Source of the DNA: Bacillota bacterium
GTDB taxonomy: Bacteria > Bacillota > Clostridia > Lachnospirales > Lachnospiraceae
Reading direction: 5' to 3'
DNA length: 7,232 nucleotides
NCBI GenBank assembly: GCA_023392995.1
Contig: JAEWMZ010000450.1
Location: forward strand, 1 to 7,232
Within the stretch, counting starts at the first letter, position 1, and each line of letters begins with the position of its first letter. Shown in pieces: positions 1 through 4,916 of the stretch. The translations under genes were made by a program, and so were the position numbers. The notes below the pieces were generated by a model, which was not told the DNA's origin, did no database searches, and was given only the letters and a program-made list of their open reading frames with translations.

Positions 1-11
1 CTTAAACAACT

Positions 12-31
12 TTAGTACAACGTTGTACTAA
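12..31. promoter_or_regulatory. Operator-like perfect 20-bp palindrome (site 1)
   Basis: The sequence TTAGTACAACGTTGTACTAA is its own reverse complement over 20 bases, centred on a CG step. LacI-family repressors typically bind even palindromes with a central CG, and a LacI-family gene starts at 595. The site lies about 15 bases downstream of the -10 box of the leftward promoter at 46-74, so a bound protein would block early transcription to the left. A near copy lies at 266-285. The link to the LacI protein is inferred from position and symmetry. Confidence 0.75.
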
Positions 32-45
32 TTAGTAATAACTAG

Positions 46-74
46 ATTATAATTTTCATTATACGATTTGTCAA
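46..74 (-). promoter_or_regulatory. Consensus sigma-A promoter firing left
   Basis: On the minus strand, TTGACA (69-74) and TATAAT (46-51) are separated by exactly 17 bases, a perfect match to the housekeeping consensus. Transcription would start near base 39 and run out of the left edge, through the palindrome at 12-31. This implies an unseen gene just left of the window, divergent from the LacI gene and strongly expressed unless repressed. Confidence 0.75.
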
Positions 75-259
75 TCAGACATTTTACTGCGGCTCATCTT
101 TCGTAACATTTCACAATTTTTTCAGCGTAATATGTATGTATTGCACAAACCAGACTTAATAATAAGATCAGTTTCTAGCAGTAATATCCTTTATAATGAC
201 TTGCTTAACTCTCTATACTATGATAAACTTGTTTTATATATCATTTTCTGTGTTTCTTT
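75..259. other. Gene-free AT-rich spacer, little visible
   Basis: No open frame with a ribosome site is seen on either strand. There are isolated TATAAT-like boxes for rightward transcription (192-197, and TATAGC at 260-265 next to site 2), but none has a good -35 box at 16-18 bases. The promoter of the LacI gene therefore cannot be placed with confidence. Confidence 0.5.
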
Positions 260-265
260 TATAGC

Positions 266-285
266 GTAGTACAACCTTGTACTAC
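266..285. promoter_or_regulatory. Operator-like imperfect palindrome (site 2)
   Basis: GTAGTACAACCTTGTACTAC repeats site 1 (12-31) with the same TAGTACAA and TTGTACTA arms. It is symmetric except for the central pair, which is CC instead of CG. The two centres are 254 bp apart, close to 24 helical turns, so one dimer pair could bridge them by looping. It lies 310 bases upstream of the LacI start codon, where it could serve autoregulation. A weak rightward -10-like TATAGC (260-265) abuts it. Confidence 0.65.
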
Positions 286-362
286 ATCCAAATAAGATAT
301 TGGTATGTAGAAATCGAAAAACTTCATGCAGTTATAAATTTAAAGTTATAGTTTTAAAGTTG

Positions 363-571
363 GATTTAATGCTATGGATTTAATGCTATGGATTTAATGA
401 TATAGATTTAGTGATATAGATTTAAAGATACAGATTTAAAGATATAGATTTAAAGATATAGATTTAAAGATATGGATTTAAAGATATGGATTTAAAGATA
501 TAGATTTAAAGATATGGATTTAATGCTATAGATTTAATATTATAGAATAAAAATATAGATCAAAAAATATA
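363..571. repeat. 14-bp tandem repeat array upstream of the LacI gene
   Basis: Thirteen head-to-tail 14-base units fill 363-544 without a gap, with core unit GATTTAAAGATATA. Two decayed units follow (545-557 and 558-571), and looser related sequence precedes them (about 337-362). The first two units and the twelfth carry a TGCT variant (GATTTAATGCTATG or -TA), while the central units are nearly identical, as expected if the array grew by slippage from its middle. Fourteen is not a multiple of three and the unit carries stop codons, so it is non-coding. The array ends only 23 bases before the TTG start and would lie in the mRNA leader. Confidence 0.9.
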
Positions 572-579
572 GAGAAGAA

Positions 580-585
580 AGAAGG
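580..585 (+). promoter_or_regulatory. Ribosome binding site supporting a TTG start
   Basis: AGAAGG lies 9 bases before the TTG at 595, at good spacing. It supports TTG initiation: the encoded ATIREIAEYTKLSASTVS begins exactly where LacI-family proteins begin their first helix, and no upstream in-frame ATG fits. Confidence 0.7.
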
Positions 586-594
586 TCAACACTC

Positions 595-1602
595 TTGGCT
601 ACCATACGTGAAATTGCTGAATATACCAAGTTATCCGCAAGTACCGTATCAATCGTACTAAGCGGTAAAGCTGCTGATCGAAATATATCAGAGAAAACAA
701 CTAAGAAGATACTGGATGCCGCTAAGGTACTTGGCTATACTCCTAACATATCTGCCAGAAGGCTTCGGAATAATAATACGAAAAAGTACATTTCCGTATT
801 TTGGGCGAATGATTACCGTGCCCCGCTACTGTTTGAATTTATACACGGAATGCAGCAACTAATCGAAGAGACCCAAAGTGATATTGAAATTGTGCTTCGG
901 CTGTTCACTCCTGATTGTCTTTCTGCCTCAGTGCAGCAGGAGCATCTATCCATGTACTCCGCAACCGTAGTATGTACGGCTTCCCCTAAGGATTTGGACT
1001 ATCTGGAACGTACCGACTTTTCTACACCAATTGTACTCTACAACCGTTTTTCACAAAAGTACAGTCATGCTATCGTAGAAAATCAAGAAATTGGAGCTAA
1101 GGCTGCCGAGATTTTCGCGGCCCACGGCAGAAAGAATGCAATTGTTTTTGCAACAAAAACCGGGCATTACATCTACAGTGAGAAGCGCATGCTTGGGTTT
1201 ATGAATACCTTCAGTAATTACGGCGGCATAACGACTGTTATTAATACTCAGGAAAATTCTCTTACTTCCTCCTATGAAACAGTAAAGGAGGCCAAAAATC
1301 TGTTTCAACATGCTGATTGCGTGTTCTGCCTGCATGACAGACTTGCCATCAGTTATTTGAATTTTATTCGCAACACCAATCTGATCGCAGTCCCTGAAAA
1401 TCAGGAGATTATCAGCATTGGAGTTCATGATAACGATACTTATGACAATCTATTTATTCCACTCTCTGTCATTGAGGTTCCGATCCGAGAAATGGGGTAT
1501 GAATGTATGAGAATTGTGACCGATCGACTGAATGGGGATAACTTTGAGATTGAATCCAAGGTGGTTAATTTCACCTATGTGCCCAGGAGAACGTGTTTGT
1601 AG
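595..1602 (+). CDS. LacI/GalR-family transcriptional repressor
   Basis: A 335-residue protein of normal family length. An N-terminal helix-turn-helix (residues 3-24, TIREIAEYTKLSASTVSIVL) is followed by the hinge (about 48-58, YTPNISARRLR), whose leucine in this family wedges into the central step of the operator. A periplasmic-binding-protein-like effector domain spans about 65-330. Family hallmarks near the C-terminus are a SIGVHDND segment, in place of the common GFDD, and the VIEVPIREMGYECMRI segment, equivalent to the usual PxxxMGxxA helix. Such proteins normally bind a sugar or sugar phosphate and repress catabolic genes; the ligand cannot be read from the sequence. The start is TTG with AGAAGG 9 bases upstream. 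The likely targets are the twin palindromes at 12-31 and 266-285, giving self-control and control of the divergent gene beyond the left edge. The leader carries a 14-bp repeat array. Confidence 0.93.
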   Translation: MATIREIAEYTKLSASTVSIVLSGKAADRNISEKTTKKILDAAKVLGYTPNISARRLRNNNTKKYISVFWANDYRAPLLFEFIHGMQQLIEETQSDIEIVLRLFTPDCLSASVQQEHLSMYSATVVCTASPKDLDYLERTDFSTPIVLYNRFSQKYSHAIVENQEIGAKAAEIFAAHGRKNAIVFATKTGHYIYSEKRMLGFMNTFSNYGGITTVINTQENSLTSSYETVKEAKNLFQHADCVFCLHDRLAISYLNFIRNTNLIAVPENQEIISIGVHDNDTYDNLFIPLSVIEVPIREMGYECMRIVTDRLNGDNFEIESKVVNFTYVPRRTCL

Positions 1603-1654
1603 CATATGAGGTTTTAATTCTGAGAACAGTTAGGTATTTAGACGTAGTTTACAA

Positions 1655-1687
1655 GTTGACCAACGGTACATACTATCGTTGGTCAAC
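1655..1687. terminator. Strong hairpin between convergent genes, possible terminator
   Basis: GTTGACCAACG (1655-1665) and CGTTGGTCAAC (1677-1687) form an 11-bp perfect stem. It extends by one G-T and two A-T pairs to 14 bp, leaving a 5-base loop (1669-1673). It follows the LacI stop by about 50 bases and would be reached last by LysR-gene transcripts. A six-T run occurs only 12 bases after the stem on the plus strand, and none follows on the minus strand, so it is not a textbook intrinsic terminator. It could instead protect transcript ends or bind a protein. Confidence 0.5.
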
Positions 1688-1795
1688 ATAAACCAATCCT
1701 TTTTTGTTCTCCTAAAAAGTGAGCTGAATTTGCCAACGATATATTGAGTGATTTACACCGTCTGTTAATCGATTGCTTTATCCTATATAATTCAA

Positions 1796-2728
1796 TTATC
1801 GATACTCCTTAAAAGTTACCTCATTTTTTGCCTCTGACAACTTATCAATAAATCTTCGATCCAGCTCGGTGAACTTATAGTTCTTCGGATATATAAACAC
1901 ATCCTTATAACGCTGACCTGAGGCTTTGCATTTGCGCTGTGTCAGCTGATAGCGCTGCAGCCATTTATCAGGAATCGGTGAAACCCACATATAGGTGGAT
2001 GGTATTGTCGCCAGCAGATCATACTGACTTCCCCGCTCATATACGTAGATACATTTTGAGGATTGCGTTGCTGCCTCCGGCTTGCTGCTTTGCATAATGT
2101 ATGGAATACTGATATCTCCATGGACAATCTCTGTATATTGCTTCAGTGCCTGATATTCCAGTTTTTCACTGCCTGCCAATGGATGCTTTTCCGACATAAG
2201 CACTAAAAATTCGAACTCCCAGATTGGTTCAAAGCAAAGCTGTTTTTCTGACAGATAATCCACAAAATAATTCTCATATTCCGTCTGGTACCTGATGATT
2301 CCCAGGTTAAAGGGTCCATCAATAATATTATTGATTACCTGAAGTGAATTGGTTTCCTGAACATTAACTTGTATCCCCTTGCTTTGATCCAATTCAGATA
2401 TGAAGCTTGTAATCGCATCCGCAATATAACTGCCTCTTGGAATTGAGATGTTAAAATTCTGAATGTCTAAGTCAGCTGAATCCGAAAGCGCTTCCATTTT
2501 TTCAATTTGGCTCAGCACATTCCTTGCGTAGGTTATAAATTTTATGCCTTTTTTTGTGGGAGTTACACCCTTTGAGGTTCGCTCGAATATAGTAAAACCC
2601 AGGGAATCCTCCAGTTCCTTAATTGCTTTGCTTAAACTGGGCTGCCCCATATATAAATTCTCTGCTGCCTGTGTAATTGAACAGGTACGCTCTACCTCTA
2701 TCGCATATTTCAAATGTTGTGTATTCAT
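1796..2728 (-). CDS. LysR-family transcriptional regulator
   Basis: A 310-residue protein of normal family length. The N-terminal winged helix-turn-helix (about 1-62) shows the family pattern SITQAAENLYMGQPSLSKAI, then LEDSLG, then FER and a TPTKKG wing. A linker helix follows, and then a two-lobed effector-binding domain (about 90-300). Such proteins bind DNA as tetramers and switch target genes, often including themselves, on binding a small metabolite; the ligand is not evident. ATG is chosen because AGGAAG (2737-2742) lies 8 bases upstream. The gene follows rex on the same strand after 158 bases that hold five direct repeats. No clear rex terminator is seen, so cotranscription from rex is possible. 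I saw no convincing promoter of its own. Confidence 0.92.
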   Translation of the reverse strand: MNTQHLKYAIEVERTCSITQAAENLYMGQPSLSKAIKELEDSLGFTIFERTSKGVTPTKKGIKFITYARNVLSQIEKMEALSDSADLDIQNFNISIPRGSYIADAITSFISELDQSKGIQVNVQETNSLQVINNIIDGPFNLGIIRYQTEYENYFVDYLSEKQLCFEPIWEFEFLVLMSEKHPLAGSEKLEYQALKQYTEIVHGDISIPYIMQSSKPEAATQSSKCIYVYERGSQYDLLATIPSTYMWVSPIPDKWLQRYQLTQRKCKASGQRYKDVFIYPKNYKFTELDRRFIDKLSEAKNEVTFKEYR

Positions 2729-2761
2729 TTAACCTGCTTCCTATTCCTTTTGAAACAACTC

Positions 2762-2855
2762 GTTCTTATCGAATCAACTAGTTCTTTTTGCATTAATTAG
2801 TTCTTTTTGCATAATTAGTTCTTATTGCATTAAATAGTTCTTATTGCATTAATTC
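2762..2855. repeat. Five 18-19-bp direct repeats between rex and the LysR gene
   Basis: Copies begin at 2762, 2781, 2800, 2818 and 2837, giving steps of 19, 19, 18 and 19 bases. The usual form is GTTCTTTTTGCATTAATTA, with an A replacing a T in the two right-hand copies. The left-most copy is the most diverged. The array lies 34-127 bases upstream of the LysR start codon, within its leader or promoter region. It may be a set of binding sites or a slippage-grown array. The left end (2763-2785) matches an element in the rex leader. Confidence 0.85.
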
Positions 2856-2886
2856 TGCCAATTGTCTTCCGCCGGCAATGACAAAA

Positions 2887-3543
2887 TTAAAACTCCGGGG
2901 TTCTCATCGACATCTTTAAGTGATTTGATAACACCGCCAAAGATGCCGCAAGATTTTCATTCTGCACTAGTATGTGATCCGGCACAGACAGGTGCACCGG
3001 AGCAAAGTTCCATATGGCAAGAATTCCTCCGGCAACCAGCTGGTCACATACCACCTGTGCCTGGGCAGCCGGAACCGTTATAATTCCAATATGAATCTTC
3101 ATTCTCCGGCAGAGATTACTGATCTTATCCGCCGGAAGTACTTTAACACCATTGATGTCTGAGCCGATGCGCTCTGTATTTACATCAAAAGCAGCTACAA
3201 TCTTTAAGCCGTAATCCTGAAAGCCCTCCTGTGCCATAATCGCCTGTGCCAATGAGCCTGCTCCAACGATTACCGTTTCATTTGCATTGTTATACCCAAG
3301 AAGGTCTTCCATGCTGGTAAGTAATTCTGTAACCACAAACCCCATTTTCGGTTTTCCCTTGGTAGAATATACTGCTGCAAAATCCTTCCGTACCTGAACC
3401 TCATTCAAGTTAAGCAGCTCGGCAATCTTCGGTGCGGATACGGTTTCCACCTTTTGTTCCTGCAGCACCCTCAGCTGCTGAATATAGTAGGGCATTCGAT
3501 GTAACGCCTGGGTCGTCACGGCCTGTCTTACATTTCCATTCAT
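2887..3543 (-). CDS. rex: Rex-family redox-sensing transcriptional repressor
   Basis: A 218-residue protein matching Rex from end to end. The N-terminal winged helix (about 12-75) includes LNEVQVRKDFA. A Rossmann domain follows with VIVGAGSLAQA (91-101), an acidic residue ending the second strand (D120), the IGIITVPA strand (152-159), the WNFAPVHLSVPDH segment (178-190) and a C-terminal swapped helix. Known Rex proteins sense the NADH/NAD+ ratio and derepress fermentation and NADH-oxidising genes when NADH rises. The sequence fits the shorter clostridial Rex paralogue type. The dinucleotide loop reads GAGSLA, where the usual form is GxGxLG. ATG at 3543 is preferred over an in-frame GTG at 3570 because AGGAG lies 8 bases upstream and the longer start has no site. 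It has its own promoter (3635-3663). Confidence 0.92.
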   Translation of the reverse strand: MNGNVRQAVTTQALHRMPYYIQQLRVLQEQKVETVSAPKIAELLNLNEVQVRKDFAAVYSTKGKPKMGFVVTELLTSMEDLLGYNNANETVIVGAGSLAQAIMAQEGFQDYGLKIVAAFDVNTERIGSDINGVKVLPADKISNLCRRMKIHIGIITVPAAQAQVVCDQLVAGGILAIWNFAPVHLSVPDHILVQNENLAASLAVLSNHLKMSMRTPEF

Positions 3544-3551
3544 TTTAGAGT

Positions 3552-3556
3552 CTCCT
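3552..3556 (-). promoter_or_regulatory. Ribosome binding site that sets the rex start
   Basis: AGGAG on the minus strand, 8 bases before the ATG at 3543. It falls inside the longer frame that would start at GTG 3570, so it argues for the shorter 218-residue product. Confidence 0.8.
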
Positions 3557-3600
3557 ATCCTGGCAGGCACATGTTGCAGCTGTTCCTGCTTGTTTTTGTA

Positions 3601-3623
3601 TTCTTATCCGATCAATGAGTTCT
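3601..3623. promoter_or_regulatory. Rex-leader element shared with the LysR-gene leader
   Basis: This 23-base stretch matches 2763-2785 at 19 of 23 positions, both beginning TTCTTATC and ending AGTTCT on the plus strand. It lies just downstream of the predicted rex transcription start, 57 bases before the rex ATG; its partner lies 34 bases before the LysR ATG. Both have the same orientation relative to their genes. A common binding site or leader element is the simplest reading, but its function is unknown. Confidence 0.55.
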
Positions 3624-3634
3624 ATCTTATCGAT

Positions 3635-3663
3635 ATTATAATACTGATATTCAATACCGTCAA
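3635..3663 (-). promoter_or_regulatory. Sigma-A promoter of rex
   Basis: On the minus strand TTGACG (3658-3663) and TATAAT (3635-3640) are separated by 17 bases, 11 of 12 consensus positions. The start point would be near 3628, giving a leader of about 85 bases before the rex ATG. This makes rex transcribable independently of the response-regulator gene upstream. Confidence 0.75.
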
Positions 3664-3669
3664 TATCAG
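3644..3669. promoter_or_regulatory. Dyad overlapping the -35 region of the rex promoter
   Basis: CTGATATT (3644-3651) and AATATCAG (3662-3669) are perfect inverted 8-base arms around a 10-base centre. They cover the -35 box and most of the spacer of the rex promoter, where a bound protein would exclude polymerase. The sequence does not resemble the usual Rex site (TTGTTAN6TAACAA). Further CTGATATT copies occur at 3735-3742 and by chance in nearby coding DNA, so the operator call is tentative. Confidence 0.4.
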
Positions 3670-3796
3670 GCTGCTATTACCGGGCAAAGATACCATACTT
3701 GCTAGCTCGCTCATGCGTATTAGCCATTATGGATCTGATATTTTGATGGTAGCGATATCTTACTCTATCGTTAGAATTAATGTAGATTATGAATGA

Positions 3797-4909
3797 TTAT
3801 GTTTCACTATTTACAATTGATTCATATAGCTTCCTAATATTTTTTTGAGGAGGAATTCCTAGTTCCTCCCTCAGAAAATGTTGATATTCCATATAATGCT
3901 TCATGGCTTTTGCAAATTCTCCGGTGCTTATGTATAGCTCCATAATCCGGATTGAGATCAGTTCCTCCAACGGATTATTTACAAATGCCCTTTTTAAGAG
4001 CAGCTCTGCCTTATTTCCCAGACCAGCCTCCTGATATTCTTTTGAAAGAAGTATATGAACCTTTAACTCAGATTGTCGCAAAATTTCCCGCTCTTGTTCC
4101 ACCCAGGACCAGCCTTCATATTGATGATATCCTCCGGCGAACACTTCCAGAAGCCTTTCCAATTCTTCGATTCCTTGTATTTGCGCTAAACCTGCCATTT
4201 TACTCTCAATATAGTCACGGTCATACCATACCTTGCCCAGCTGCAGGCTATAATGTCCGGTTATATGAATGTGTTCCTGTTTAATTCCATAATCCAAGAG
4301 GGTCTTTTTCAGATAGTAAATAGCATTATGTAACTGACGCACAGCCCGGTCAGCCTGATACTCACCCCAAAGCTCATTTAAAATTCTGTCTCTGGTCACC
4401 ACCCGTCCTCTATTGTTTAATAAAAATGCAAACAGCTCCTTTTCTTTTTCAGTGCGCCATTTCATGACCTGGCTTCCTGTCCAGCGGATTTGCAATTGTC
4501 CCATGGCTCTTACTTCCAGTAGCTTTTCCTCTGCCAGGTGATAGTTTCCTTTTCTGCTAATGAGACGAGACACCGTCTGATCCAAATGTTCTTTGATCAC
4601 CGGTTTCAGCAGGTAATCCATTGCTTCTACCCGAAATGCTTCCACAGCATATTTTTCATATGCTGTTACAAAAATCACGTTCACATTACGATTGCCATAT
4701 TGCAGCTGCTTCACAAACTCTATTCCATTTAGCTGAGGCATATCAATATCAATAAAAATAGCATCCGGTTTTAATAACGCCAGCTTTTCCATAGCTTCTA
4801 AGGAATTGGTATAGCTCCCAGCGATATGAATCTCCGAATATTGCCTTAATAAGAACTCCATCTCCAGTAACGCAGGTTCCTCATCATCCACTAAAATAAC
4901 ATCCAACAT
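3797..4909 (-). CDS. Response regulator with REC, winged-helix and BTAD domains
   Basis: A 370-residue cytoplasmic DNA-binding response regulator. The receiver domain (about 1-115) has the acid pair D8/D9, phospho-acceptor D54 in FIDIDMP, T82 and K102, all intact. A winged helix-turn-helix of the OmpR/SARP type follows (about 131-224), with KELFAFLLNNRGRVVTRDRI, ELWG and a basic RQLHNAIYYLKKTL recognition region. The bacterial transcriptional activator domain, a helical-repeat fold, spans about 228-368 (GWSWVEQERE, NPLEELISIRIMELY, LREELGIPP). Phosphorylation by the adjacent kinase presumably switches it to activate target genes, which are not visible here. ATG at 4909 is chosen over a TTG eight codons earlier: AGGAG (4921-4925) precedes it by 11 bases and the receiver's first strand starts correctly. 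Its ribosome site lies inside the last two codons of the kinase, implying coupled translation. Confidence 0.92.
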   Translation of the reverse strand: MLDVILVDDEEPALLEMEFLLRQYSEIHIAGSYTNSLEAMEKLALLKPDAIFIDIDMPQLNGIEFVKQLQYGNRNVNVIFVTAYEKYAVEAFRVEAMDYLLKPVIKEHLDQTVSRLISRKGNYHLAEEKLLEVRAMGQLQIRWTGSQVMKWRTEKEKELFAFLLNNRGRVVTRDRILNELWGEYQADRAVRQLHNAIYYLKKTLLDYGIKQEHIHITGHYSLQLGKVWYDRDYIESKMAGLAQIQGIEELERLLEVFAGGYHQYEGWSWVEQEREILRQSELKVHILLSKEYQEAGLGNKAELLLKRAFVNNPLEELISIRIMELYISTGEFAKAMKHYMEYQHFLREELGIPPQKNIRKLYESIVNSET

Positions 4910-4916
4910 ATTATTA

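Noticed and set aside
363..571. CRISPR array reading of the 14-bp repeats
   Set aside because: The units are head to tail with no unique spacers and are far too short; this is a tandem repeat.
1051..1428. 125-codon open frame on the minus strand inside the LacI gene
   Set aside because: It lies wholly antisense to a clear family protein, shows no domain features and no ribosome site; it is a shadow frame.
2762..2855. Replication-origin iterons
   Set aside because: No replication initiator gene, DnaA box cluster or plasmid gene is present; the repeats sit in a gene leader.
2729..2886. Intrinsic terminator after rex
   Set aside because: Only short 4-base complementary stretches (TGCC/GGCA) are found near the rex stop, with no stem of useful length and no T run.
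3544..3570. Longer rex start at GTG 3570
   Set aside because: It has no ribosome site, the nine extra residues do not fit the family, and the AGGAG for the ATG at 3543 lies inside this extension.
3590..3796. 68-codon plus-strand frame between rex and the response regulator
   Set aside because: It starts with TTG without a ribosome site and lies over the rex promoter and dyad on the other strand; its hydrophobic look comes from AT-rich DNA.
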